Positions 51,976 through 61,507 of a stretch of 64,000 bases of DNA are shown here, in pieces. The position numbers and the translations under genes are program-made. How positions within the stretch are numbered: the first letter of the stretch is position 1; each line of letters opens with the position of its first letter. The notes beneath the pieces are model-generated. The model saw nothing but the letters and a program-made list of their open reading frames with translations. It made no database searches and was not told where the DNA came from. The DNA is taken from the NCBI RefSeq assembly GCF_033878955.1, contig NZ_CP138858.1, positions 2,391,001-2,455,000 of the forward strand, given 5' to 3'. The stretch is from Coraliomargarita algicola (GTDB taxonomy: Bacteria; Verrucomicrobiota; Verrucomicrobiia; Opitutales; Coraliomargaritaceae).

Positions 51976-53304
51976 TCAACTCGCTTTCTTTTTACGGCGG
52001 CTACTCATCAAGCGGCGGTAGCTCAAAGCGAAGCCGGAATAAACGAGGATCAGTCCGGCGATGCAGCCTAGGAAGGCGATGATTTTGCCCGGAAGGAGTC
52101 CAGCCTCGCCAGTGTGGATGTAGCGCAGGGAACTGTGTAATTTCTCCCTGAAGCTGAGATCGGAAGGCTGACGCTGAGCCGCGATCACACCTGTATACAG
52201 ATCGACCAAGAGCTCGGAAGGACGGTTAAACGGAAACCATTGTCCCGCCTCTTGAACCAAAACCAAGGCAGGATCGACACTGGGGCCACGTCGTCCGCCT
52301 CCCTGAGCCGCACCGGGACCGGTGCCGGCGCCGATAGCACCGCCGGGGCCACTGCCATCGCCTGCACCCTGACCGCCAGAGCCACCGCCCTGCCCCTGCC
52401 CAGGACCACGCCCCGATCCGGCACCGCGTCCAGCACCTTGTCCTGCACCGCGAGGTCCTAGAGTCGCGCTGCTGGCAATGGGCATAGTGATTTCTTCCCA
52501 ATCTTCGCTCCAAGCACTCGCGACATCAAAGCGAGCCTCCATACTGAGCGTCTCTCCCTCGATTAGGCTGTCTTCTATGTGCTGTGCTGGGAGTTGCGTA
52601 CCCACACGTGGCGCGGATGGGCCGAAGAGTATATTTGCACCGTCTTTCGCCCAGTCGTAGTAGAAATACGCTCCGGTCAAAATCATCAGAATGAGCGGAA
52701 TCAGCGCCCAGAAACCAAAAACGTTGTGCCAATTAAAATCACGCGCCTTGCCTTTAGCACCGCGCTTGAGCATCATCACAGCACGAAAGGCCTTCCAACG
52801 CCACACGCGTGGGAACCACAGGTACAAGCCACTCAGACAAAGAAAGAGAAAGCCGAGGTTGGCGACATTGGTGATCATACGCCCGGTATCACGCGAGTCC
52901 CCCTGCAACACCAACCAACGGTGCAGTTCGAAATTAAAAAAGAAAAAATCGCGCAGTCCCTGTGCTTCGCTTTGCCAAATCTCTCCCGTATAAGGATTGA
53001 GATAGCGAAAGTCACGTCGTCCCATATTCAAGCGCCAGGCAGTGCTCGGCTCGAAGGCAATCACGATCTGCGAAAACGTCGCATCCGGCTCGACCTCTTG
53101 GGCCATACGCACCAACTCGTCGATCGCTTTGCGCTCTGTTCCGGCAGCAAGCTCCAGAGTGACCGAGTCTTTTTCAACTGCAGCGATAAAGTCATCCTCA
53201 AAAGCGAGCACGGCCCCGGTCAGGCAAAGTAATGCGATCATAAACCCGACTGCCACACCGACACAGAGATGCACCCAAAAAATTATTTTACGAAAGCGTT
53301 TCAT
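51976..53304 (-). CDS. PepSY-associated membrane protein with Gly-rich insert
   Basis: The 442-residue protein of the PepSY/PiuB type has four membrane helices (IIFWVHLCVGVAVGFMIALLC, then near 150-170, 205-225 and 400-425). The conserved pieces are YLNPYTGEIW, HRWLVLQGDSRDTGRMITNVAN and FNWHNVFGFWALIPLILMILTG; the first helix His and WHN His could hold heme. It also has a Gly/Ala/Arg low-complexity insert of about 60 residues (around 285-345) before the last helix. It follows a TonB receptor on the same strand, where such proteins are thought to reduce imported ferric siderophores. The ATG at 53304 was chosen. Confidence 0.87.
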   Translation of the reverse strand: MKRFRKIIFWVHLCVGVAVGFMIALLCLTGAVLAFEDDFIAAVEKDSVTLELAAGTERKAIDELVRMAQEVEPDATFSQIVIAFEPSTAWRLNMGRRDFRYLNPYTGEIWQSEAQGLRDFFFFNFELHRWLVLQGDSRDTGRMITNVANLGFLFLCLSGLYLWFPRVWRWKAFRAVMMLKRGAKGKARDFNWHNVFGFWALIPLILMILTGAYFYYDWAKDGANILFGPSAPRVGTQLPAQHIEDSLIEGETLSMEARFDVASAWSEDWEEITMPIASSATLGPRGAGQGAGRGAGSGRGPGQGQGGGSGGQGAGDGSGPGGAIGAGTGPGAAQGGGRRGPSVDPALVLVQEAGQWFPFNRPSELLVDLYTGVIAAQRQPSDLSFREKLHSSLRYIHTGEAGLLPGKIIAFLGCIAGLILVYSGFALSYRRLMSSRRKKKAS

Positions 53305-53320
53305 AAAAAATGAAATGAAC

Positions 53321-53361
53321 AAAAAACAAAAAGCGCTTACACCGCATCGCAGTGTAAGCGC
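53321..53361 (-). terminator. Terminator between TonB receptor and PepSY genes
   Basis: A perfect 10-bp stem GCGCTTACAC/GTGTAAGCGC (53333-53361) is followed on the minus strand by a T-rich tract (TTTTTGTTTTTTG). It would uncouple the downstream PepSY gene or reduce its transcription. Confidence 0.85.
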
Positions 53362-53386
53362 AAAACTTGCGAATCGTATAAATTAC

Positions 53387-55339
53387 CTAAAATTTGTAGG
53401 AAAGACTCAATGCTAATTCACGGCCACTCGCGGCATATCCGCTAGTATAAGCAAAGGTGGCCTGATCATAATAATATTTATCGAATACGTTGCTCAGAGT
53501 CAGGTTTACAGTCAGTGCATCCAAGGACTTGGGCGTCCAACGCAGGTAGGCATCATGCACTGTATACGAGCTCTTTTCGCGCAGCGCACGTGCGGTGTCC
53601 GAGTCAATGGCTTCGACATAACTAACATACCAACCAGTGATGAGGTTCAATTCCTCAAAGACGTATTCCAAGTTACCAAACCAAGTGCGTCCGGTGTTAG
53701 TGCCGACTAGGCTATACTCTTCATCGCTGGAACCATCGTAGTATGTCATTTCCGGATCGCTCTCAGTCACACCGAGCTCAACGTTAAGAGCACCGAACTG
53801 TGCCCCAGCCATAATTTCATAACCGGTTGTTTCAAAATCGCCGACATTAGTGCGCAGCCCGGTGCCACGGTCATAGCCAGGATTGATCACGTCGTCGACT
53901 TCCAACTGGAAGATGTTCGCGGCGATGTAGTAATTCTTAATCGTGTACTCGAAACCAAGCTCTAGGTTCGTCGATCGCTCCGCCTTCATATCAGGGTCTT
54001 GCGTGACTGTATCGAAATAGGCTTGAGTCGGATAGGCGCCGCGCAATGCCTCTGCATAGGTGGCATGAATCTCCAAGCCCTCGGTGGGGCGCACAATAAT
54101 CGTGCCATTGGGACTGAAGCCTGAATTATCGACATCCACGCCACCACGCTCATCCAAGGTATAGCGATCGAAACGCCCCCCGGCAGAAAGCGTCACAAAC
54201 TCAGAAACATCCCAGTCGCCCTGAGCGTAGAGCCCCAGCACGTCGCCGGCGTCGTCCCCGGCAGTGGTCTTATCAGTTTCGTAGGTATCTTCACGGTAGT
54301 CGACTCCATAAGTCACTTTGGCAGCTTCCTTGAAGAGGCTGGTATTACGCAGATCAAAACCGATACTGGTAATAGAAGTCTCCGTGGTGGCATCCTGAAG
54401 GCTACGCTCCGTCCAATACGCATTGGTTTCCACATTCACCCAGTCATTATTAGCAGGGTTGATATCGTAGTGAACAGTCGCTGTGTTACGCTCTTTATAG
54501 CTCGTGCCATCCGCACTCACGGCAGGGGCAATGTTCATACGAGCTGCGCCGATACTTTGATCTTCGAGATATTCGTAACTCACACTGAGGCTCTGCGCTT
54601 CGGTCAGATTACCGGAAACTTTGAAAAAAGCGCTGGTGCGCTGGTATTCGGTATCAATCACTTCATTGCCATCGCCATCCTCGTAGTTTCCCACGTCGGA
54701 GTATCCCAGCGATGCGATATAGCTCCAGTCTTCATTGATCAAACCATAGCCAGTCGCACTGGTTTTATAGCCACCGTCGCCACTGGAATAGTAAGTTCCC
54801 TTCAACAAGGCGCCGACAGTCGCACCGTCCTCCAGCAGATCAAAGCCATCCTTGGTTTCATATGCAATAGCACCCCCCAGTGCACCTGCGCCACTCAGCG
54901 CGTTTCCAGTGCCCGCACTCACTTTAACGGATTTTAGAAGCTCTGGCTCGATGCTACCACCAGTGCCAGCATGGTAAAAAATCGCTCCGACCTGAGGTGC
55001 ACCATCGACGGTGACATTAGCCGTCGTGCTCTGTAAGCCACGAATAAAAATATCCTGCGTCTGTGGACGACCACCCGCAGCATTGACGCTAATGCTTGAC
55101 CTGAAAATATCCTCTAAGTCAGTAGCGGACCAGCGCTCCAACTCCTCGGATGTGACCGTGTTGGAGTCTGCCAAAGTATGATCTACCTGAGCCGCTTCGT
55201 TCGCTGTGAGCGTCGCTTCATTCAGCTCAGCAACTGCATTAGCAGACAGCTCGTCTGCATGTGAAGACGTGCAAGCGCCCACAAGAAGTAAGATGCCAGG
55301 CAAAGCAAAGCGTTTAGTAATTTGATTGGTATTTTGCAT
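53387..55339 (-). CDS. TonB-dependent outer-membrane receptor (probably siderophore)
   Basis: The 650-residue receptor has a signal peptide (FALPGILLLVGACTSSHA, with a lipobox-like GAC), a plug domain (VTSEELERWSATDLEDIF, IFIRGLQSTTANVTVDGAPQVGAIFYH, AGTGNALSGAGALGGAIAYET) and a 22-strand barrel ending LALSLSYKF. It imports a chelate across the outer membrane using TonB energy. The AraC regulator upstream and the PepSY protein downstream point to a ferric siderophore. TonB/ExbBD are not in the window. Confidence 0.9.
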   Translation of the reverse strand: MQNTNQITKRFALPGILLLVGACTSSHADELSANAVAELNEATLTANEAAQVDHTLADSNTVTSEELERWSATDLEDIFRSSISVNAAGGRPQTQDIFIRGLQSTTANVTVDGAPQVGAIFYHAGTGGSIEPELLKSVKVSAGTGNALSGAGALGGAIAYETKDGFDLLEDGATVGALLKGTYYSSGDGGYKTSATGYGLINEDWSYIASLGYSDVGNYEDGDGNEVIDTEYQRTSAFFKVSGNLTEAQSLSVSYEYLEDQSIGAARMNIAPAVSADGTSYKERNTATVHYDINPANNDWVNVETNAYWTERSLQDATTETSITSIGFDLRNTSLFKEAAKVTYGVDYREDTYETDKTTAGDDAGDVLGLYAQGDWDVSEFVTLSAGGRFDRYTLDERGGVDVDNSGFSPNGTIIVRPTEGLEIHATYAEALRGAYPTQAYFDTVTQDPDMKAERSTNLELGFEYTIKNYYIAANIFQLEVDDVINPGYDRGTGLRTNVGDFETTGYEIMAGAQFGALNVELGVTESDPEMTYYDGSSDEEYSLVGTNTGRTWFGNLEYVFEELNLITGWYVSYVEAIDSDTARALREKSSYTVHDAYLRWTPKSLDALTVNLTLSNVFDKYYYDQATFAYTSGYAASGRELALSLSYKF

Positions 55340-55433
55340 GTTGTTTGATGAAAAACGGCCAGCATAGCAAAACCACCACTGCCATTTCTACCCGCAGACG
55401 GAGTAAAAAAGCCCGAAAACGAAATTGAGCCAT

Positions 55434-56441
55434 TCACGCACTTCGGCGGTGAAGACACTGATACGCCTTGGGCAATAGGCCATGCCGCTCCTTAAATGCG
55501 CGCGCAAAATGACTCGCGTTGGTATAGCCCACCTCATTGGCCACCTGAATCACACTCAAACGATCCTCCTTCAACAAACTGGCAGCAAAGTCCATACGTA
55601 GCTCACGTAAATACCCAAAAGTAGTCTTACCATGGATACGTTTAAAGGAAGATTTCAGCTTATGTTCATTCAAGCCGGACAGCTGACACAATTCAGCCAT
55701 CGAATACTCGTATCCGGGATCATGCCGCATGTGCTCACACAACAGCTGTATCGCGTCGCGATCAGCTGCATTTAAAGCAGATTCGCCAGCACTATCCAAG
55801 GACTCAACATGACTCAAAAGCTCAGAGATCCATGTCAAAGTGTTGGCTTCGATCCGCAGACGCCGCCTTAAACCACTGCCTTCGCGAGACGCTACAAGTC
55901 GGGCCAAATTAAAAGTAGCCGCATCCATTTGCCCACCCGCAAAATCTATACGCGCCCCAGAGCTGGTATAACGCCGCAATTGCTCACTCACTTTACCTTG
56001 AGGGCTCAACTCAGACAACTGGCTCGCCATCACGCGGGAACAAATACAAAGCCCCAAAACGACGCCATCCGTAGCCGTGCGATCCAAGGAAAACTCACGA
56101 CGCGGCATCGTAAACCACTGCCCCGCTTCCACTTTCTCCACAAGCCCCGCAGAAGTACTCCACTTCGCCCAGCCCTGCGTGACAAAGCCCATCACTAAAT
56201 ACTCTTGCCCTAAATCGATATGACAGGGATTCGGACCATCTAGGCGACACTCCACATCAATATAGCCCAATCCCTCTCTCAACTGAAACCATTCCGCATG
56301 CCCGCAAACTCCCTGACCTGCCCAATCCCAGCGGCTTGGCGGTAAAAATGGACAAGCAGGCGCCGAAGCACTCAGTGCCCCACTCAAACGAAGTCCTGGT
56401 CGCGTGTCCTGCATGAGTTTACCAGCCATACTGCCCCCCAT
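55434..56441 (-). CDS. AraC family regulator, PchR-like
   Basis: The 335-residue protein has a C-terminal AraC/XylS double helix-turn-helix (YSMAELCQLSGLNEHKLKSSF and LSVIQVANEVGYTNASHFARAFKERHG) and an N-terminal sensing domain of the kind seen in PchR (QEYLVMGFVTQG, GQWFTMPRREFSLDRTATDG). PchR-like regulators sense a ferric siderophore and activate its receptor gene. It lies directly upstream of the TonB receptor on the same strand, separated by 94 bases. ATG 56441 is preferred to a GTG two codons upstream. Confidence 0.87.
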   Translation of the reverse strand: MGGSMAGKLMQDTRPGLRLSGALSASAPACPFLPPSRWDWAGQGVCGHAEWFQLREGLGYIDVECRLDGPNPCHIDLGQEYLVMGFVTQGWAKWSTSAGLVEKVEAGQWFTMPRREFSLDRTATDGVVLGLCICSRVMASQLSELSPQGKVSEQLRRYTSSGARIDFAGGQMDAATFNLARLVASREGSGLRRRLRIEANTLTWISELLSHVESLDSAGESALNAADRDAIQLLCEHMRHDPGYEYSMAELCQLSGLNEHKLKSSFKRIHGKTTFGYLRELRMDFAASLLKEDRLSVIQVANEVGYTNASHFARAFKERHGLLPKAYQCLHRRSA

Positions 56442-56447
56442 AGACAC

Positions 56448-56669
56448 GAAGGTCTAATCGGCTAGAAGCGAAGCAGGAAATTATGATCGATTGCTGCACA
56501 GGATGTGAGAAAGTTGAAAATCAGTTAGATAGAAATAAGATACGCCGACTCCGACGCATCTACACCGATGAATGGGTATGCACGATTGAACTGCCGTCAA
56601 GTGATAATGAGACTCCGTATCACCCGAGTCATATAATCCCCTGCAGTAAACAGAGCGGCAACCACAAAG
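56448..56669. other. Gene-free stretch, no recognised element
   Basis: 222 bases between the AraC regulator and the beta-CASP nuclease. A short open frame (56483-56740) has no gene-like features and runs into the nuclease gene. Confidence 0.4.
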
Positions 56670-57644
56670 CTAAAGCTTCAATTCCAATTGATCATTTTTT
56701 GAAAGCGACCAGGCAGCATAGCCCCGACTACGAAGCGTAGCCGCAAATGCCTGCTCGTAACCATGCGTGGTATAAACCGCTTGCGGTGCCACAGTATCTA
56801 CAAACTGCAGCAAGCCCGGATAATCTGCGTGATCGGACAGCGGAATCACCTCGTCGACCCCATAGCGATACTTAGCAGAACCATCCATTCCCCAACCACT
56901 GACCATCGCTACCTGGCAGTTCTTACGCGGTAATAGTCGGAGCACCGCGGGTGGCATCACGACGATACATTCACTCATATTGAGAAAGTCCAGCGGCCGT
57001 GTCTGTGGCATCGAAACCCCAAAACTGGCATACACTTGATTCAATGGCGCAATACTCTTATGCACCATCAACGTCTGAGAGCGCTCCTCCAAAACCTTCA
57101 ATAGCTCCTGCGCCTTGCCAAGGCTATAGGCCAAAAAGACAGGGACCTTGGCAGCTTCGATCGCGCGATCGCAGAAACGATGCACACTCTGACAAGTCTG
57201 CTCAAATTCTGGAAAGACATACTCAGCACGCCCAAAGGTAGTTTCCATTACCAGAGTGTCGGCATGTGGAATCTGAATCACTTCTGTCGCAAGCCCGGAG
57301 CGCATTTTAAAATCTCCCGTATAAAGAAAAGACTCTCCAGTATCCAGCCGAACATGCGCCATCGCCGAGCCTAACACATGCCCAGCGGGATAGAAGCGCA
57401 ATCGATAGCCAGGGCCCAAATACACCTCACCATATGGCAACGCCCTGCCCCGATCCGCCATAGCATTGCCATGACGCACACGGATCAATGCGATCGTCTC
57501 GGGCGTAGCCAAATAACAATCGTGATTAGCAACATGATCCGCATGTGCATGCGAAACCACGGCAAAGGGCTTACGCTTACGTGGATCGAACCATAACTGA
57601 CACTTCGGCAGTAACAGTCCACCTCGATAGATTGGCTTTATCAT
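56670..57644 (-). CDS. Beta-CASP metallo-beta-lactamase-fold nuclease (exonuclease/mRNA 3'-processing type)
   Basis: The 324-residue protein has the metal-binding SHAHADHV motif (residues 31-38), a second His in YPAGHVLGSAM, the Asp in FLYTGDF, the beta-CASP segment with FLAYSLGKAQELL, and late His motifs PLSDHADY and YTTHGYEQ. It resembles the DNA-ligase-associated exonuclease/CPSF-like group. No ligase gene is adjacent, so its partner is unknown. Confidence 0.87.
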   Translation of the reverse strand: MIKPIYRGGLLLPKCQLWFDPRKRKPFAVVSHAHADHVANHDCYLATPETIALIRVRHGNAMADRGRALPYGEVYLGPGYRLRFYPAGHVLGSAMAHVRLDTGESFLYTGDFKMRSGLATEVIQIPHADTLVMETTFGRAEYVFPEFEQTCQSVHRFCDRAIEAAKVPVFLAYSLGKAQELLKVLEERSQTLMVHKSIAPLNQVYASFGVSMPQTRPLDFLNMSECIVVMPPAVLRLLPRKNCQVAMVSGWGMDGSAKYRYGVDEVIPLSDHADYPGLLQFVDTVAPQAVYTTHGYEQAFAATLRSRGYAAWSLSKNDQLELKL

Positions 57645-57746
57645 ACAAACAAGTTTAACGGACTAGAGACAAATTCCGAGTGAATCCCATCTTTTAAAAA
57701 AATTACTTTTGACCGTTGAATTGAGAACAACATAGCTTGTCAAAAT

Positions 57747-59888
57747 ATGGAACCCGCAATGCAACCTAGCGTATCAAGAAAAACCCCACACCCACGACTG
57801 GAACACAGCCCTATACCAAGCTGGGTACGCACGTATGAGTCCTCCCTCCAGACTTGTAGACGCGATGGTGAACCCATTACACGCTTACTACTGGATATAC
57901 AGCATGATACCGAGACAAAGTCCTCATACATCCACCTACAGCAACGCCTGGAAAACAAACAAGCCGTGCAAGAGCTGGCACAGTGGCGCATAAACTTCGA
58001 TCCCAACAGTCAAAAAATACAGCTCCACCACATTCGAGTGATCCGAGATGGCGTGGCACGCGAATACTCAGATCCGGAGAACGTACGTATTATACAACGT
58101 GAAGAAGATTTGGAATCTTACATCCTACACGGCCAAGTCACTTTACTTGTAGTGCTCGAAGACATACGAATCGGTGACGTGATTGATACATGCTACACCC
58201 AAATCAATCAGCCACAGATACTACCCAATCACTTTTCAAACCTTCAGTCTCCGCCGGATGCCCTACGCACCGGCGACTACCATCTATCCGTGCGCTTCCC
58301 GAAGCAAACGCCAATGCAATGGCAGTCTGCAAACCCTGAAAACGCTCCTAAAATTTCCGAGGAAGCATCACATATTTTATGGGAATGGGAAGAACAAGAC
58401 ATCGATCCAGAATCCGCTGAAAGCAACATCCCGAACTGGCAGTTGCCAGAAAATTGGATTCACCTGTCCGACATGCAGAAATGGTCTGAAATGGCGATGG
58501 CCGCCCACGAAGCTTGGCCTAACGTTAGCGATTTTCAACTGCCCGCAGCCTTGGAGTCTATGGTTGATCCAAACGATCAAAAAAAGACCGCAGAAGCCCT
58601 CATCCGTTATGTTCAAGACGAGTTCCGCTACCTAAGCGTCAAAACAAATCTAGGCGGGCAAATTCCCAATTCACCCCACACAGTCATCGAAAGATGTTAC
58701 GGTGACTGCAAAGACCTCTCATCGCTATTGACTCACCTACTGCGCAGCCAGTCCATCAAGGCACGCCCGATACTAGTCAATAGCGAGCTTGGTAAAAGCT
58801 TACCCGAACTACTCCCCTGCGCGACCTTGTTCAACCATGTGATCGTCGAGTATCAAATCGATGGAGTGCCTTACTGGGTCGATCCGACACTGAGTGATCA
58901 GGGTGGCGACGCCACTGGTCGCTACGTTCCACCTTACTACTTCGGCCTCCCCATCCAAGCAAGACCTACGAATCTAGTCGAACAGCCAAGCAATCGTAGC
59001 GTCAAAGATCGCTACGAGCTACAAGACACCATCTTACTCGATACGGCCAACAACCTCTCGATCTTACGCGTCACGACTACTGTAACTGGAAAATACGCCG
59101 ACGATTTTCGCCTGCAGCTTTCCCAAGAAGGGCCAGAAGGTTTTATCAAGAGCTCTGAAGAACGCCAAGTTAATCGCTATCAAACAGAATGCGCCGTTGA
59201 GCCCGTCAAATATATGGACAACCGGGCACTCAACGAGTGGCGAATGGTCGAGGTATATAAGATCGATTTTTACAAGAGTATGAGCTTCGATAAACAGTTC
59301 TTACAACTGTCCCTACCACGCACCATCCTCATGGCCGCGATCACCGTCCCTGAAGAAGGCGAACGATGCGCCGCCTTTGCAATCCCAGACGATTTAGACG
59401 TCACACACATCATCGAGGTGCACTCGAAGGCAAATGGACGCCAACGGAGCCAGAAAAAGACCTTCGAGCTCCCCGGGATAGAAGCCAGCGTCGAAGGACT
59501 CTTCAAAAGCGGTGCTTGGACTAAAACGATTCGCCTGAAGACATCGACCGACCACATCCCCGCCGAGCAAGTAGCCAGCTTCCGTAATCTACTATTTGAC
59601 CTCTGGCAACATGCTTCTTGGGTCATCACCGCACCACGTGGACTCGTTCGCCTGCACCGCCCCGCCGACTTCGGACAACTGATGCCCCGCAAGGCCGCTT
59701 CGCAAAAAAATTCCTCACCAGCAGCAGCCCCAAGCAAACAAGTACGAAGGAGGTCCAGGTCACGCACACAACGCCTGGCTTCGCACCCAGAGGAAATCAA
59801 GAAACGCGAGCAAGGTGCTGCGACAAAAAAAAGCCATTCCGACAAGCGAAATGGCTTTTTAAAATGGCTTATCTTCAGGAAAAAGTAA
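57747..59888 (+). CDS. DUF3857 and transglutaminase-like domain protein
   Basis: The 713-residue protein has an N-terminal DUF3857 beta domain (WRINFDPNSQKIQLHHIRVIRDG, EDIRIGDVIDTCY) and a transglutaminase-like core with the triad Cys in CYGDCKDLSSLL, His in FNHVIVEY and Asp in YWVDPTL. A third beta domain and a basic Lys/Arg/Ser tail follow. There is no obvious signal peptide. Such proteins are common in this phylum and in Bacteroidetes; the substrate is unknown. The last codons overlap a hairpin that serves as terminator for the convergent lpd gene. Confidence 0.87.
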   Translation: MEPAMQPSVSRKTPHPRLEHSPIPSWVRTYESSLQTCRRDGEPITRLLLDIQHDTETKSSYIHLQQRLENKQAVQELAQWRINFDPNSQKIQLHHIRVIRDGVAREYSDPENVRIIQREEDLESYILHGQVTLLVVLEDIRIGDVIDTCYTQINQPQILPNHFSNLQSPPDALRTGDYHLSVRFPKQTPMQWQSANPENAPKISEEASHILWEWEEQDIDPESAESNIPNWQLPENWIHLSDMQKWSEMAMAAHEAWPNVSDFQLPAALESMVDPNDQKKTAEALIRYVQDEFRYLSVKTNLGGQIPNSPHTVIERCYGDCKDLSSLLTHLLRSQSIKARPILVNSELGKSLPELLPCATLFNHVIVEYQIDGVPYWVDPTLSDQGGDATGRYVPPYYFGLPIQARPTNLVEQPSNRSVKDRYELQDTILLDTANNLSILRVTTTVTGKYADDFRLQLSQEGPEGFIKSSEERQVNRYQTECAVEPVKYMDNRALNEWRMVEVYKIDFYKSMSFDKQFLQLSLPRTILMAAITVPEEGERCAAFAIPDDLDVTHIIEVHSKANGRQRSQKKTFELPGIEASVEGLFKSGAWTKTIRLKTSTDHIPAEQVASFRNLLFDLWQHASWVITAPRGLVRLHRPADFGQLMPRKAASQKNSSPAAAPSKQVRRRSRSRTQRLASHPEEIKKREQGAATKKSHSDKRNGFLKWLIFRKK
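59826..59860 (-). terminator. Terminator of lpd inside the end of the convergent gene
   Basis: A perfect 11-bp stem AAAAAGCCATT (59828-59838) and AATGGCTTTTT (59850-59860) is followed on the minus strand by eight or more T. It lies 60 bases after the lpd stop and within the last 22 codons of the DUF3857 gene. Confidence 0.8.
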
Positions 59889-59919
59889 AATCCCCTAAAG
59901 AAGCTCCACCTCAGGCGAC

Positions 59920-61317
59920 TTAGATGTGGATCGCTTCGCCGAAAACGGCGGCGGCAGCCTCCATCATCGCCTCACTGAGCGTGGGGTGAGCATGAATGGT
60001 ATTGTGGATTTCCTCGGCTGTAGCCTCGAGTTTCATCCCCAAGCCATACTCCGCGATCATCTCGGTAGCGTCAGAACCCACGATGTGTGCGCCCAGGATT
60101 TCGCCGTATTTCGGATCCACCAACATCTTAACAAAGCCTTCCGGCTGATTGGAGGCGACCGCTTTACCGGATGCTTGGAATGGGAACTTGCCCACCTTAT
60201 ATTCAATTCCCTCTTCCTTGAGCTTCTTCTCAGTCTTACCAATCGAAGCCACTTGAGGTAGGCAGTAAGTGCAGCCGGGGAACTCCTTGACCCGCTCGGG
60301 TTTGCCATGGCCAAACATGCCATTCACTGCCTGGACCGCTTCAAAGGTCGCAACGTGTGCCAACCAAGGGGGCCCAATAATATCACCAGCCGCATAAATG
60401 CCCTTAACTGAGGACTCGTAATTGTCATCCACCTTGACGTAACCGCGATCAAGCGCGAGCTTGGTGCGTGGCGAGAAGAGCCCTTCAGTGTTAGCCACAA
60501 CACCAATCGCCAAAAGAATGGAATCAGCTGTGATGCTCTCGGTCTGGTCCCCCTTAACGAGATCCATTTTAACGTTCTTCGCACTCACTTGGATATTCTC
60601 CACCGCAGTCGATACCCGGCAGTCGATACCACTCTGCTTGAAAGACCGCTCGACGACAGCCGCCGTTTCATGATCTTCAACCGGCAGCACCTGATCCAGC
60701 ATCTCGACCAATGTCACTTTAGTCCCGAAAGCATTTAAAAAGTAAGCAAACTCGGCACCGATTGCACCCGCACCTACAATCACAATGGACTTCGGCTGTG
60801 TCTTCATCTCCAGCGCTTGACGCGAGGTCATCACACGTTCCCCGTCAACTTCAAGATCCGGCAGGCGACGTGGCTTACATCCCGTCGCAATCAGAGTCTT
60901 CTCCGTGGAAAGAATCTTCCCCTTATCTTTACCTGCAGTGACTTCCACCATGCCAGGCACATTGATCGTGCCAGTGCCGATGATGTGGTCCACTTTGTTC
61001 TTTTTGAACAGGAAGCCAATTCCCTTCGCCATCGTCTCCGACACATTGCGCGAACGACCGATGATCTTAGAAAAATCATAATCGACGCCCTTGACAGTAA
61101 TGCCCAGGTCTTCGCTGTGCTGAATCTTATTATACAGCTCAGCGCTTTTAAGCAGCGCCTTAGAGGGGATACAACCCCAGTTCAAACAAGTGCCGCCTGG
61201 GCGCTCTTGCTCCACGCAGGCAACTTTCTTGCCAAGTTGGCCGGCACGAATAGCTGCAGCGTAGCCCGCAGGGCCACCGCCGATGACGACGAGATCGTAT
61301 TTTGTAGTCGATGACAT
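59920..61317 (-). CDS. lpd: Dihydrolipoyl dehydrogenase
   Basis: The 465-residue flavoprotein has the FAD-binding VVIGGGPAGYAAAIRAGQLG, the redox disulfide GGTCLNWGCIPSKAL, the NAD-binding IVIVGAGAIGAEFAYFL, the second FAD site YAAGDIIGPPWLAH and the C-terminal catalytic HAHPTLSEAM. It reoxidises the lipoyl groups of 2-oxoacid dehydrogenases and the glycine cleavage system. No E1/E2 genes are adjacent. Confidence 0.96.
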   Translation of the reverse strand: MSSTTKYDLVVIGGGPAGYAAAIRAGQLGKKVACVEQERPGGTCLNWGCIPSKALLKSAELYNKIQHSEDLGITVKGVDYDFSKIIGRSRNVSETMAKGIGFLFKKNKVDHIIGTGTINVPGMVEVTAGKDKGKILSTEKTLIATGCKPRRLPDLEVDGERVMTSRQALEMKTQPKSIVIVGAGAIGAEFAYFLNAFGTKVTLVEMLDQVLPVEDHETAAVVERSFKQSGIDCRVSTAVENIQVSAKNVKMDLVKGDQTESITADSILLAIGVVANTEGLFSPRTKLALDRGYVKVDDNYESSVKGIYAAGDIIGPPWLAHVATFEAVQAVNGMFGHGKPERVKEFPGCTYCLPQVASIGKTEKKLKEEGIEYKVGKFPFQASGKAVASNQPEGFVKMLVDPKYGEILGAHIVGSDATEMIAEYGLGMKLEATAEEIHNTIHAHPTLSEAMMEAAAAVFGEAIHI

Positions 61318-61507
61318 AGGCTAGATTAAAAGCGCCAAGTTTGGCTCTGAGTCAATTCTTATCAAAATGGCGAATTTCCTATCGTGACTAACTCAACGCA
61401 CAAAAGGTTCCAATAGTGGTTCCAATAGTCCCATGACCATCATAGAATCCTGCCCTACCAGCCTGGTTGATTCCTGTAGCGGTCCAGACGTCTGGCAGTT
61501 CAACCGA

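Noticed and set aside
53387..55339. TonB receptor as a lipoprotein because of GAC in its signal
   Set aside because: The family are barrel proteins with normal signal peptides; the GAC match is probably chance.
56483..56740. 85-codon plus-strand frame before the beta-CASP nuclease
   Set aside because: It overlaps the conserved 3' end of the nuclease gene, and Cys/Lys-rich sequence without motif does not support a gene.
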